The notes under the pieces were generated by a model. It was given only the letters and a program-made list of their open reading frames with translations. It had not been told where the DNA came from and searched no databases. A program made the position numbers and the translations under genes. DNA of 64,000 nucleotides from Maniola hyperantus. Its lineage: Eukaryota > Arthropoda > Insecta > Lepidoptera > Nymphalidae. The stretch lies in NCBI RefSeq assembly GCF_902806685.2, contig NC_048545.1:15337926-15401925 (forward strand), in the 5' to 3' direction. Below are positions 1-9,889 of the stretch, one piece after another. How positions within the stretch are numbered: the stretch's first letter is position 1; every line of letters begins with the position of its first letter.

Positions 1-1
1 A

Positions 2-340
2 ACTTCTCATACTAGTAGGAAGAACTCAATCCTAGAGATACCCATAACTGACGAACCATTCAACAAATTCCACAGACATTTGACAGTCGTAGGCGACAAC
101 ACCCGCATAGGCAACCCTTCTGTAAGCCAGCAGAAATTAGCTCCACGGTATATCCAGGATAAAGTCCTAGCCGACCTTCCAATCCATATCTATACATCTA
201 AAAAGAAAAACCTAATCGCAAAACATAGACTCAAACGAGTTCCTAAGAGTCACAAATTGTTAGAAGACACTTATTTCTACTGGCATCCCAATGACCCTCC
301 TGACAGTTCAAGCAACAGTTACTCAGACAGTACGACTTGA
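2..340 (+). pseudogene. 3' end of pol (integrase tail) of an errantivirus-like LTR retroelement
   Basis: The frame is open from the first bases of the window to the stop at 340, so this is the C-terminal part of a longer protein. The basic tail (AKHRLKRVPKS) after an APRYIQDKV-like segment resembles the integrase C-terminus of insect Ty3/gypsy errantiviruses, where integrase joins element cDNA to host DNA. The position just upstream of an env-like region and an LTR supports this. Reverse transcriptase and the integrase core would lie to the left of the window. The visible piece has no frame break, but the downstream env is broken, so the whole copy is probably dead. Confidence 0.65.
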
Positions 341-431
341 AAGCTTGGAAAATGGACATGGACTACTACCGTTTAAACTTGGACCAACGAGACTAGTAAT
401 ACACTATCATTCATTTTTACAATATATCTGA

Positions 432-713
432 CTCGACGATATTGAAAACAAGGTTTCAAGGTTACAGACCCAATTACCCGACTTTAAAAGATCCTTGGAA
501 AATGACACCTTCGCTTTATATGAATTAAAAAACGATTATCTTTACGGCAAGCTAGACAACGTGTCGATCCAGCTGGAAACCTTAGAGCCAAATCGTTCAG
601 AGCGAGGTCTCATAGACGGATTAGGGTCGTTAATAAAAAGCATCTCGGGTAACACAGATTATACAGACGCAATTAAGTATAACAATGCTATTAAACTCTC
701 TAGATTTTATTAG
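432..713 (+). pseudogene. env-like fragment 1: putative cleavage site and fusion-peptide region
   Basis: The frame opens after an in-frame stop at 429-431, with no ATG before the conserved part. Around 594-605 it encodes an R-x-x-R motif followed by GLIDGLGSLIKSISGN. This matches the furin-type cleavage site and glycine-rich fusion segment of insect errantivirus envelope proteins, which are related to baculovirus F proteins. The frame ends at 713 and coding similarity continues in another frame, so there is a frameshift near 685-713. The signal-peptide part upstream is also disrupted. This is an old, broken copy. The family call rests on the motif and on the pol-env-LTR order. Confidence 0.6.
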
Positions 714-1278
714 AGCTTTTAACACGCATCATTCGACTTTAAGTATAGATAAGATGGTAGACAAGCTTAGGATCATTTATAACAGGGAACATGTTATAGA
801 ACTAGAGCTTAGGCAATATTATAGTTTTAATTTTCCAATAGTATCAGAGTCCTTTGATTTATATAGGCTAGCTGTATTCCCAAATAGGAACAGGCAGGCT
901 CTCTTTCCGCCCTTTCCCTACATCCTATCCAACAGGCATTTGTTCTTGTACATAGAGGCTGAATGCCCGAAGTACAACAATCAATGGTACCTCTGCGAAA
1001 AGAAGAGTCACAAGCTTCGAACATCACCAGACTGCATCCAGAAATTACTTCAAAACCAAACTACAGACCTTAACTGCGGTATAACCACTACAACCCTCTT
1101 TCAAGAAGCCATAGAAGAACTAGATGGACGACACTATATCCTATCTTTTCCACGCCCTACGCAAGTTCACACCTTATGCAACAAAGAAGACTTCATCATG
1201 CCAAGAGGAATCTTCTTCAAATTATCACACGACGATACCATTCTACGTCACACTATCAAGTACACTAGCACTCACTAG
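685..1278 (+). pseudogene. env-like fragment 2: ectodomain
   Basis: This 197-codon frame follows fragment 1 in a different phase. It holds scattered cysteines and phrases such as HLFLYIEAECPKY and CNKEDF, with the composition of an errantivirus/F-like envelope ectodomain. It stops at 1278, just short of where a membrane anchor is expected. The anchor is found instead in a third frame, so a second frameshift lies near 1200-1250. Not functional as it stands. Confidence 0.55.
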
Positions 1279-1429
1279 TGGCATCATAATTTTCCGCCGA
1301 TGTAAAAGCACATCTGGAGTCAAGACTGGAGTGAAACCCAATCTGGAAAAGGATCACCAAGAAGACGGAGACCCCGGCAGACTTCAGGAGCAGCTTCCAG
1401 CAACATTTTGTCACAGTTTTCCCAAATAG
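1124..1429 (+). pseudogene. env-like fragment 3: transmembrane anchor and cytoplasmic tail
   Basis: In this frame, at about 1227-1296, there is a hydrophobic run (FYVTLSSTLALTSGIIIF) followed by RRCK and a polar basic tail. This is the arrangement expected for a type I membrane anchor and short cytoplasmic tail at the env C-terminus. The part before about 1220 overlaps fragment 2 and is probably not coding in this frame. The tail stops at 1429, about 20 bases before the presumed LTR start. Confidence 0.5.
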
Positions 1430-1440
1430 TTGCTGATCTC

Positions 1441-1730
1441 AGGGTGGAGGAGTTATATCGCATAGCTCTAGGTGAAGCGCTGACTCTATATCGCATAGCC
1501 CTAAGTGGAGCGCTGGCTCTACGATATTGCTAGAGACACGAGTGGCAGCGTCAGCTATTGCGACATTGCGACCCAAATTGGAGTTTTCTTTAATTATTGT
1601 AAACGTCCAAATTGCATTCTGATTCTTTTGTTACATCGCGTAGCATTAAATCCAAAATTTAGTATTGTAAATTAGTTTTAATTTTATTTTAATAAAGTAA
1701 TTATAAGTAATAGTTTTTTTTGGGCCCTCC
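1441..1730 (+). mobile_element. Polypurine tract and 3' LTR of the errantivirus-like element
   Basis: A purine-rich AGGGTGGAGG at 1441-1450 is followed by AGTTATATCG. AGTTA is a usual LTR start in gypsy-type errantiviruses. The LTR carries a 33-bp tandem duplication (1455-1487, 1488-1520) and an AATAAA signal at 1691-1696. The right end is uncertain because no second LTR is in the window. The end at 1730 is a guess a little beyond the polyadenylation signal. Confidence 0.5.
1455..1520. repeat. 33-bp tandem duplication in the LTR
   Basis: Two adjacent 33-bp units each begin ATATCGCATAGC and end GCTCT or ACTCT, differing at a few positions. Duplicated blocks in the U3 part of LTRs often hold promoter or enhancer sites. 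Here that role is inference. Confidence 0.85.
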
Positions 1731-1989
1731 GGCTGTGTCTTCCTTCACTCACTTAATGGGTCTCAGAATGATGAATTTGGGAATAATACTGGTTAATCAT
1801 TCTATTAATTTTGAATTACTCGTACGGTCTAATGATTTTCTTGGCGTTTTCTGTTTTTTTTTTCAAATTCCTAGAAGACAAAAGTATTATTCATACTTTA
1901 TTACATGAGTGCCCATAAAAGGAGTGTAATATTTTCAGGGTTCATGTATTTACTATGTATGTACGTGAGCTTCTTTATATCATTAACTC
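1731..1989. other. AT-rich stretch, nothing recognised
   Basis: No open frame of note and no repeat recognised elsewhere in the window. Part may still be LTR U5 or leader. Confidence 0.5.
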
Positions 1990-2285
1990 TTTGATTTTCC
2001 GGGATAAAATGTAGCATAATATATCACTCCAGTGATTCTCTCAAATTGTTACAGTTTTAAGTTTAATTATGTAGTTTGATTTTAATTTAGTTTGTAACGA
2101 TAGGGCTGGCATATAGATCAGATCATCTGTAAAAGCCCCTTACAAAATGTCAGATTTAAAAAAAAAGTCACTCTCCAGGTATTTAACTCCCATGCAAAAA
2201 ATCACGTCAATCGGTTGCTCCGTTGCAACGTGATTGCAGAACAAACCAACAAACCAACAAACCAACAAACAAACACACTTTATAA
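1990..2285 (-). mobile_element. HelA (Lep1-like Helitron) fragment
   Basis: Reverse-oriented copy. It has the TTGATTTTCCGGGATAAAA block at the left, then foreign sequence (about 2016-2166), then the CTCTCCAGG...ACGTGATTG block and a (CAAA/CCAA)n run ending near 2285. The CTAG end is missing, so the copy is truncated and interrupted. Confidence 0.6.
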
Positions 2286-2441
2286 TTTTTTTTTTTCTAA
2301 ATTAATCTCAAATTTATTAAATAAACTATTAATAAACTTAAATCTAAAAAAAACAACATTAAATGAAAACTTTATAATTTTGGGTACAGATTATTTTAAG
2401 TTTTTTTTTTACCTGTTTTATTTACGAATTTTTACATCTTT

Positions 2442-2605
2442 ATATTTTTTGGAAGAAGAAAGAAGCTCATTTCTTTATCTAAGGTAATCATTAAAGTAAT
2501 AAGGTATCAAGGTATTTTCACAGTCTAAAATCAGACTGTGAAAATACCTATTACACTGTAATAGATATCTTAGATAAAAAAAAATTTTTTTCTTCCAAAA
2601 AATAT
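2442..2605. mobile_element. Small foldback element with inner perfect hairpin
   Basis: ATATTTTTTGGAAGAA at 2442-2457 is repeated in inverted form at 2590-2605. Inside, AGGTATTTTCACAGTCT (2511-2527) pairs perfectly with 2534-2550 across a six-base loop. No coding frame, so it is MITE-like. The target duplication is unclear. Confidence 0.5.
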
Positions 2606-2966
2606 CAAGTCCAACTAATAAATATTAAATCACAACATGGCTTACTTACACTGTACCAAGCATAGTTTCAAGGAAACCCATTTGTCTCGGGCAAATTCGG
2701 GAAAAATCCGGGAAAATTTTCGCCGGCAATTTAACGTGACGGCATAGCAGAGCCTTTATGGGGCTGGTTTATTGGACGATATATCCCATCGGCCGAACAT
2801 AAAAAACACGTGGGTTATTGGACGCCATGGGTTTGCCAGGATTTATGGGGGGCGTGATGGGGTCACTATTTTTTATTTTATTTACATTTGCGCTTGACCA
2901 CGATCTAAGATAACTTGATAAGTCTGATAAGTCACGAAAAAAAAGAAGTAAGAACAATGAAAAGCT
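2606..2966. other. Unassigned stretch
   Basis: A moderately GC-rich block at 2690-2870 (CGGGCAAATTCGGG; GGACGCCATGGG) with no convincing protein and no second copy in the window. Possibly the 3' untranslated part of a LINE. I cannot assign it. Confidence 0.4.
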
Positions 2967-3350
2967 ACCTTTAAAAAACAAGTGAGAGTCAGGCTCGCGC
3001 ACCGAGGGTTTCGTACTACAGTCATATCTTTTCGACATTTTGTACGATAATTCAAAAACTATGATGCATAAATTTGCGTAATAATTATTATCACCACTAT
3101 ATCTTAGAAACCCAACATCTGACCATCAAAAAGAGTAATTTATTACCTATTTTGAATAAATCATTTGACTTTTGACTTTTAAAATAAATAAAAATATGTT
3201 TAATGCATAGTTAAAGCCCTTTCATATGATACCCCATTTGATATACATAGTTATCTTACTTGGAAAATTGAAAATACTAATTATTAGTTCATGACCACAA
3301 TTTGTTTTTCTGTGATGTAACCCTAAATTCACGGTTTTGACTGATTTTTT
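2967..3350 (-). mobile_element. GTTCCG repeat, truncated copy with a LINE tail inserted
   Basis: Begins with GTGAGAGTCAGGCTCGCGCA and continues through the TTCGACATTTTG and AACTATGATGCATAA blocks. At about 3077-3181 it is interrupted by a LINE 3' end finishing TCATTTGACTTTTGACTTTT. The repeat then resumes with CCCTTTCATATGATACCCC and CCTAAATTCACGGTTTT. The last third is missing. Confidence 0.7.
3077..3181 (+). mobile_element. LINE 3' tail ending in (TTTGACT) repeats
   Basis: Holds TTATTATCACCACTATA, CATCTGACCATCAAAAAGAG and TTTTGAATAAATCATTTGAC. The same 3' end recurs at 38906, 41472, 43505 and 50219. At 43297 it follows a LINE-like coding tail, which is why I call it a LINE 3' end. Confidence 0.6.
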
Positions 3351-3489
3351 TCAACATCATTGGATTCTTTTTATGTTATTCATGTCAATAAAAATAATAA
3401 ATGTTTATTGTCTGTAACGAGAAGCAAGTAAGCTATACATTATTAATTTTGGTTTTTAATAAAGTTCGTCTATTAAGTATAAAATCATT

Positions 3490-3764
3490 ATGATCAACCC
3501 ATCGCCAGCTCACTACAGAGCACCACGAGTCCACCACGCTGGCCATGTGCGGATTGGTAGACTTCACACACCTTTGAGAACATTATGGAGAACTCTCAGG
3601 CATGCCGGTTTCTTCACGATGTTTTCCTTCACCGTTAAAGCACGTGATATTTAATTACTTAAAACGCACATAACTCCGAAAAGTTAGAGGTGCGTGCCCA
3701 GGATCGAACCCCCGACCTCCGATTAGAATACGGACGTCCTAACCAGTAGGCTATCACATTTTGT
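3490..3764 (-). mobile_element. SINE-1 (tRNA-headed) copy
   Basis: Read on the minus strand it starts with a tRNA-like head (TAGCCTACTGGTTAGGACG, then a B box GGTTCGATCC) and continues through GCACGCACCTCTAAC, ACGGTGAAGGAAAACATCG and TGGACTCGTGGTGC. Near full length. The tRNA-like head alone is not a tRNA gene. Confidence 0.75.
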
Positions 3765-3805
3765 CAATAAAATATTAAGTTATTTTTTTTATATAAAAAA
3801 GAATA

Positions 3806-3955
3806 CCTATTAGCTCCTTTCCTCTCCAACTAAGCGTCAAGCTATTGTGCTAGGAGTAGGTACGACAATAGTGCAACGGGCGGGGTTTGAACCGTCGACT
3901 TTGCCCGCCGTTTGGTTTCAGTCCACCCTTTACCCGTTGAGCTATTGAGGCTCCA
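3806..3955 (-). mobile_element. SINE-2 (tRNA-headed) copy
   Basis: Minus-strand head with A-box-like TAGCTCAACGGG and B-box-like GGTTCAAACCCC, then GCACTATTGTCGTACC and TTAGTTGGAGAGGAAAGG. A second copy lies at 51783-51935. Confidence 0.65.
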
Positions 3956-4231
3956 TCTCTATTTTTATGTCATCGACTTTTCTTTTGAATCGAAGCCTTA
4001 TTCACGTGAGCCAATACACTAAAGTGCTTTCAGAAATTAAATGGAAAAGTGTAATATTGAAACACTTGACGACTTTCAGCCAAGTTCGCGGCGCGTCTGA
4101 GTGGTAAGTTTAACTGCTTTTAAGTTGAAGTTAAGTAATTCGATTCCCGCGTGTGTTAAAGTCGGGCTTCATTTAAGTTATTTGGATACCTTCGTGTATT
4201 GTAGTATAGAGTATAGAATTTCAAAATTTGA

Positions 4232-4375
4232 AAGCAGTTATAGCTTAGTGGTTAAGATATCGGCCTCCTGTCCGGGGGTCTGGGGATCGATCACGGCTAC
4301 GCACCTCTTAACTTTACACAGTTAAGTTACCTAAGTTTATTACTGGAAAACGTCGTAATGCAACTTACTTGCCTG
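4232..4375 (+). mobile_element. SINE-1 fragment
   Basis: Plus-strand head TAGCTTAGTGGTTAAGATAT with a decayed B box (GGGGATCGATCACGG) and ACGCACCTCTTAAC. It breaks off before the 3' half. Confidence 0.55.
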
Positions 4376-4379
4376 TGAG

Positions 4380-4572
4380 TCTAAATATATTTACGCAACG
4401 CACCGCTGAAACTACTGGACGGATCGGGCTGAAATTTGGCATGCAGACTTCTTAGCGGATGTCTTCGTCGTAATAGCTATCTGCATGCCAAATTTCAGCC
4501 GTATTCCGTCCAGTAGTTTGAGCTGTGCGTAGATCAGTCAGTCAGTCAGCTTTTCCTTTTATAGATAAAAAT
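4380..4572. mobile_element. HelB 5' ends joined head to head
   Basis: Starts TCTAAATATAT, reads through CTACTGGACGGATCGGGC and TTTGGCATGCAGA, then turns back into the inverted copy (TCTGCATGCCAAATTTCAGC) and ends with (GTCA)n and CTTTTCCTTTTATAGA. Both arms are HelB 5' parts and neither CTAG 3' end is present. Confidence 0.65.
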
Positions 4573-5152
4573 CTGAGTGCACTCGAGTTGAATTTATATT
4601 ATTTTTGGGCTGGTTACCTACTTGCTCAGTCGAAGCATTTCATCAATACACGTATTTTCAAGTACTTTAAAACGTTATCCCACAATGGCCGAGTATTTCA
4701 CATGACGTTACCTACAACCCGGGGTCTCTGAAGCACATACGAGTTTCACTTAACTTAAGCGCCGAGTGGAATAACTTTTCCGCTACATTACCTCATATTA
4801 TGCCACTATTTGACGAGAACGTTTCCAGCTATCTCCCATCTGCTCGCGTTTATGGTTACTTACTTGAACGTATAGTCCGCGACAGGTAAAGACGGCAATC
4901 GGGGTATGAGGCGGGGGACGCCAAACGCGCTTGCACGCACCGGGTAAGCACTAGAGAAAGGTAGGCACCAGTAACCGACAAAACTCAGTCAAAGCACACG
5001 AGTAGATATCGTCAGAGTCAGCGAGTTGCAAAGCTGAAGTGTTTTTATTGACGACCTAAATATGTAGGACGATTCATTTCGAATAAAAAAAATCCACACA
5101 CACAGCTGTGACTCGCTTTTGCTTACAACTTGATATCCACTGGAAATGGTCC
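4573..5152. other. Unassigned, with one end of a CAGGTCG foldback
   Basis: 4879-4945 matches one arm of the GC-rich foldback found whole at 29880 and 40915 (GGCAATCGGGGTATGAGGCG). The rest has no repeat or gene I can name. Confidence 0.4.
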
Positions 5153-5430
5153 ACAAAGACACAGAACTCATGTCCACTATCATGCGAAGGAAGATCGCTT
5201 TCTTTGGACATTTACAAAGAGGAGCCCAATTCTCATTTCCAAGATTAGTTTTTGAAGGAAGAATTAAAGGCAAAAGGGCTCCAGGTCGCCAAAGACGCAA
5301 ATGGTTGGACTATATAAGGGGGTAGACAAGGCTTAGTTACCCAAAGTTAAAAGAGGCGGCTTAAACTAGAGAAGCTTTTCGCATGATGACTTGCAAACTT
5401 CGTTTCGAAGAAGGCACGCGATGATGATGA
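5153..5430 (+). mobile_element. LINE coding tail, decayed
   Basis: Conceptual translation contains RRKIAFFGHLQRG and GKRAPGRQRRKWLD, the pattern seen at the C-terminus of many non-LTR retrotransposon polyproteins (GH..R, then GRQR..WLDNI). In-frame stops follow and the element ends with GATGATGATGATA. The clade is not assigned. Confidence 0.5.
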
Positions 5431-6262
5431 TATCCCCTGTCATATTATTATACTTATTTTGATAGCTTCATTCAAAATTATTTTTGTTTGAACTAGTTGC
5501 ACTTCTAGCACTAATTAGCTCAATGTTTCTTTTAAACTATTCATAATATTTCGTTTTCTATTTATTTATCTGAGTAGGAATGATTTTTTTGTATTTAGTC
5601 CACAACAGTGCTGTTAGTCATCTCTGAGTCTAGTAACACGCCCGCATTTTACGTTTTCATACGAAATATCCGGAAAAATCCGCTTGCGTCCAGTATGAGC
5701 CGCTCGTAACTAGTTTTGTCTTCGGATTACAAATTCTGCTCCTCTCTCTAACTGATACAACTTGGTATGTTAGAGTGGGATGGGTATATTAGTTCATGAT
5801 AGATTTCGTTAGGAATAGCGTTGGTTGCGGGCACCCCATCAACACTCGAGCCTGATTAAATGACGGTCGGGTCGTTAAGAGGCCGCGGAAATTTGTTTCG
5901 GCCCGCCTTTTCCCGATCCGCAAGTAAATAGTCGATAACGCCGGACATGGGCTTCTGGGATACTGCCGAGTGCCCACATACTGGGACCACCCTAGAGTAC
6001 CTACTCGAGAATTTTAAAAAACGCTGGGCGTGCACTTTTGCTAAGCTGTGCTAGGCTAGTTTAAAAATCTATTAAAATGTATGCTCCTAAAAAAGCATAC
6101 TATACAGTCGAAGACTATGTACCTAAATGATAAAAAAGCTTGGATTTGACTCGCTCCAGCAATGCACGGGGCTGCAATGGCTTGTACAGTATGGTATAAT
6201 AACAGTGTAAATTAATCACTTGAAAAGTTTACTTGAATAAAAATATATTATACCTACCTACT
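5431..6262. other. Unassigned 0.8 kb
   Basis: Mixed composition with a somewhat GC-rich part at 5820-5990. No protein, known repeat or splice pattern was convincing. Confidence 0.4.
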
Positions 6263-6452
6263 AGCTGCCCCAGCGAACTGCGTACTGCCTAACAGTTGAT
6301 TCTTTTTCAGGAGTTTTTAAAAAATTTCTCCGTAAGAACCATCCTCGTACCTACTTCAAGGAAATTTATAACAAAAGAATTAGCGAAATCGGTTCAGCTG
6401 TTCTCGAGATTTGCGATCAGCAACACATTCAGCGATTCATTTTTATATATAG
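6263..6452 (+). mobile_element. HelD-type repeat copy
   Basis: Begins CTAGCTGCCCCAGCGAACTG and contains TTCTCCGTAAGAACCATCC, GCGAAATCGGTTCAGC and GATTTGCGATCAGCAACAC, ending in a TATATATAGA run. The copy in the intron at 55378 has the same blocks. The CTAG at one end suggests a Helitron-like element. That class is inference. Confidence 0.5.
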
Positions 6453-6909
6453 AGATTCTTATTATAAAACAGGGAGGTCGTCTGATGTAGCAGGTAGGTA
6501 CATATATAATGGGTGTAAACGCAGTAACCGAAGACATAAGTGACCAATATTTACGACGTCTACACAAGTACACACCTAGAGCGCTTACCTTAAACCCAGA
6601 TACCCACGTAGACGTTAAAATTTTATTGCCTAGATAATCTTTACTCAAGCATTTATCAGGCTCGAGTTTTATTGCTTCTATAAACTTAAACTGCAGTTTT
6701 AATCGCCCGCGGTGGGACCGAAACAATCGCACTTAACGGCTTTTTGGTAACCAGAGATTAAAGTGGTATTAAATTTAACAACGGCTTAATAACAATTTGC
6801 TTATATAAAGATATTCTGACTAACTGACTGATTGACTGACTAAAGGAAGAAACAAAAGAGGAAAAAAACAATTGAATTAGGGTTTTCAAAACACAAAAGC
6901 ATGAGTAAA
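6453..6909. other. Unassigned, AT-rich
   Basis: Contains a short (GACT/TTGACTGACT) stretch at 6820-6842, possibly HelB debris. Nothing else recognised. Confidence 0.35.
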
Positions 6910-7140
6910 TCTAAATATATAAAAGGAAAAGGTGACTGACTGACTGACTGACTGATCTATCAACGCACAGCTCAAACTACTGGACGGATCGGGCTAAAAT
7001 TTGGCATGTAGATAGCTATTATGACGTAGCTGTAGGCGCCCGCTAAGAAAGGATTTTTGAATATTCAACCCCCTAAAGGGGTGAAATACGGGTTTAAAAT
7101 TTGTGTAGTCCACGCGGACGAAGTCGCGAGCATAAGCTAG
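6910..7140 (+). mobile_element. HelB Helitron, complete 231-bp copy
   Basis: Starts TC (TCTAAATATATAAAAGG) after an A and ends CTAG before a T. This is the Helitron rule of insertion between A and T with no target duplication. It carries a (GACT)n run, CTACTGGACGGATCGGGC, GGGGTGAAAT, and the terminal hairpin CGCGGACGAAGTCGCG just before GAGCATAAGCTAG. No coding capacity, so it must move with a helicase from elsewhere. Confidence 0.75.
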
Positions 7141-7157
7141 TAGCTGTATAAATTTGA

Positions 7158-7785
7158 ATTCTTCTCAATTCGTCGGAATCTTTTTTTTTTTTTTTTTTTA
7201 TGTATGTTCCCGATTACTCGAAGACGCCTGGACCGATTTTGAAAATTCTTTTTTTGTTTGAAAGGGTATACTTCAAAGTTGGTCCCATTTAAATTTGGTG
7301 AAGATCTGATGAACATCTTCGAAGATAGATACTGGAACTCCTCAACGGATAAGAGTGAATTGCTCGCGATCAGCTTAGTAAACAGTAGATTTTAACCAGT
7401 CATAGCATAATTCCATGGGACCACTAAAAATTGTGAAATAAAAAAAATTTACAAAAAAAATAAAAACCGACTTCGATACACAAACACTAAAAATTGAAAA
7501 ATAATTTAATTTATTACCGAATATATTATGTATACAAGAGTTAATATAGATCCATAATAATATTTTTTGGGGTCGGTGCCAATGAGGTGCCATTGTGGAG
7601 TCTCATAAAAATATGAAGGCTAGACGATTCGCGCAGCTAAAGCTAATTGGCACCGGCACCAAAAAGTATTATTATGGATCTATATTAACTCTTGTATACA
7701 TAATATATTCGGTAATAAATTAAATTATTTTTCAATTTTTAGTGTTTGTGTATCGAAGTCGGTTTTTATTTTTTTTGTAATTTAA
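7158..7785 (-). mobile_element. CCGACTTC foldback element, copy 1
   Basis: The right part is a long palindrome: AAAAACCGACTTCGATACAC near 7463 returns inverted near 7750, with ATTACCGAATATATTATG arms around GGTGCCATTGTGG. The left part carries a T-run and TGTATGTTCCCGATTACTCG, then GATCTGATGAACATCTTCG. The same arrangement recurs on the plus strand at 30884-31542. This copy lacks the AACCTCCTCC end. Confidence 0.65.
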
Positions 7786-8021
7786 CATTTACTGGCCTCA
7801 CGTTAGCGATTATTTTGGAAACACATATTATAAGTAAATATACCTACAGATAACTGTGGACCGTAGTAATAGTAGCGAGTATGTGGAGGGTTTGGAGCGA
7901 CGCCACTCGCGGGATGAGAGCGGACCGCAGGCTTGCAGATAGCTTATCAGATTTAGAAGATTGCACACAAAAGAATTGCATTTCAGTTTTGTTTCCAGCC
8001 GAACAATGTTTATAGGATTGA
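7786..8021. other. Unassigned
   Basis: Nothing recognised. Confidence 0.35.
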
Positions 8022-8652
8022 GTAGGTTTTTTGAGCGCTGTGGTCTTATAAGTGGAAGGTCCCAGGCGAAATTTGGATTATTGTAATTTCTAAATTTTCT
8101 CTGAGCTGGCCTGACTATGTTTAATACTACTATACTTTGACCTTATTTTTATTTTGTACTAATCTTGCTTTATAATAAATTCTAGTCAACATTCTCATAA
8201 TATAATAATATATAAGCATGCAAATGAATAATATTTAATATCTAGTAATGATAATTTTAATAATTTTAATCCTATTCTTATTGTATCTTTAATATTTACC
8301 ATTTTATTGTACCTAAAATTGTATTTGCAATACCCTGACAGGGTCTCATGTATTTAGCTTTTAGCTTTAAGCACTCACCATCAATTAATGTAAATGTACA
8401 TGAAAGCAAATAAATAAATCTGAATCTGAATCTGAATCTGATGGGAGGTTTCGGTCGTGGCTAGTTACCTACCACCCTACCAGTAAAGCCGTGCCACCAA
8501 GCGATGCCGTGTAGAAACCAAAGGGGTGTATGGGTTTAATAAAAACTGCTATACTCCTTTCAGGTATATCGCTTCCACATTAGACTGCATCATCACTTAC
8601 CTCCAGGTGAGATTGCAGTCAAAGGCTAACTTGTATCTGAACAAAAAAAAGG
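8022..8652 (+). mobile_element. SINE-3 copy interrupted by another element
   Basis: The 5' part (GAGCGCTGTGGTCTTATAAG) is at 8033-8105. The 3' part resumes at 8437 with GGGAGGTTTCGGTCGTGGC and runs to the ACTTGTATCTGAACAAAAAA tail. Between them (8106-8436) sits an AT-rich LINE-like 3' end finishing AAATAAATAAATCTGAATC repeats. Confidence 0.6.
8106..8436 (+). mobile_element. LINE-like 3' tail with (TCTGAA)n
   Basis: AT-rich untranslated-looking sequence with GCTTTTAGCTTTAAG and AATGTAAATGTACATGAAAG, ending AAATAAATAAATCTGAATCT and three more TCTGAA units. It lies inside SINE-3 and so is younger than it. Confidence 0.5.
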
Positions 8653-8754
8653 TCTCTATTCCAGCTCCTTGGGGCGGCGTGGTTTTACGAACTATGTGCC
8701 CTACTCATTGGTACTTTATTTTCGCAATCCGAGAGCTATTTCGGTTACTCTGGT

Positions 8755-9010
8755 TTTCTTAAATAAATAAATAAATAAATAAATAAAAGTTTATTCAGCT
8801 CACAAAACAAGAAAATACAAAAAACATACAAACCAAATGTTACAAATTAAAAAAATTAAAACTAGGTAAGCTTAAAACTACGAGCTCGACAGTACTAAAA
8901 AGAAAAATGATGTCTTGTTTGAGCTGAAAAGGCTACTGCCTCAGCATGATGCTGCAGTATTTGACTACTGCAGCGCTGATTTTCAGGCAGAGCCCTAGTG
9001 TCACGACCCG
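8755..9010 (-). mobile_element. LINE-like 3' end with (TTTA)n tail
   Basis: An AAATA tetranucleotide run (8760-8790) leads into AGTTTATTCAGCTCACAAAAC and further A-rich sequence. In reverse this is an A-rich 3' tail. It may belong with the reverse-transcriptase fragment at 9437-9889 on the same strand. Confidence 0.4.
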
Positions 9011-9245
9011 ACAACGAAAGTGTTCTCTATAATATAAAAATCAACTAAAATAAAAAAAAAAGACTTCATTATTAGTGGAGTAATAAATATAATATATATA
9101 TATATATACATATAGGATATTACATATATACTTAAACACATGTAAACTTATACACATACAAAATGTAGGTACGACATGTTTTTGATGTATGGAATGCCAT
9201 TATTCTGTTTGTGTAGACTACCTGCAGGGAATTATATATATATAA

Positions 9246-9370
9246 TCTTACGAATTTCCTCATTTCTATTTAGTCATGTAGAGAGAAACTCGAAGCATAG
9301 CTCTCTCCATTGTTGAGGCTCCTAGTTAGCGACCGTATTATCTCGGATATAAGTCGTCATCACTGGCATT
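9246..9370 (-). mobile_element. RTE-type LINE fragment
   Basis: Reverse complement matches the RTE C-terminal coding block (GCTATGCTTGGAGTTTCTC equivalent) with TCTCGGATATAAGTCG. Short and interrupted. Confidence 0.5.
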
Positions 9371-9436
9371 TTTTTATTTTTTTATTTAGACAAAACGAAA
9401 AGTGAACAATTTACACCACACTTTTAGACCAAAGCA

Positions 9437-9889
9437 CTAGATAAAAAGCCGAGACTGGAGTTGGCAGTTTGCAGCCCAAAACCGTATATAACTCAGCAGC
9501 ACCATGTCATCTGCATAACTTAAATTATTGACGCAAACGCCGTCAACATGGCAACCGACACGCTGTTTGCTGAGTGCGACGATCAATTCATCCATATACA
9601 GGTTAAATAGAGTTGGAGACGTTAACCCACCTTGCCTGACACCACATTCGAGCTGATATGAATCTGACATTGTCCCCGCCCAACGAATACTGTTTGACTG
9701 ATGTGCATACCAATATTGAAACATATTGACAAGTTCGTGTGGTAATTTTTCACGCTTAAGTTTTTCCCACAGTAGATCCATACGCCACCATGTCAAAAGC
9801 CTTGGATAAGTCGAGGAAGCATGTATACACTGGTGTCTTGCGATCTGTGTAATATTTCTATAGACCGTAGTCTGTGCTAGGGCTGACAA
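9437..9889 (-). pseudogene. Non-LTR reverse transcriptase fragment
   Basis: The minus-strand frame encodes GVRQGGLTSPTLFNLYMDEL and NLSYADDMVLLS, reverse transcriptase motifs of non-LTR retrotransposons, with the YADD catalytic pair intact. Just upstream, near 9770-9830, the FLDLSKAFDMVAY motif that holds the first catalytic Asp is in a different frame, so there is a frameshift near 9780. Both ends are lost: no endonuclease, and the frame leaves RT homology after LLS. The clade cannot be fixed from this piece. Confidence 0.75.
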
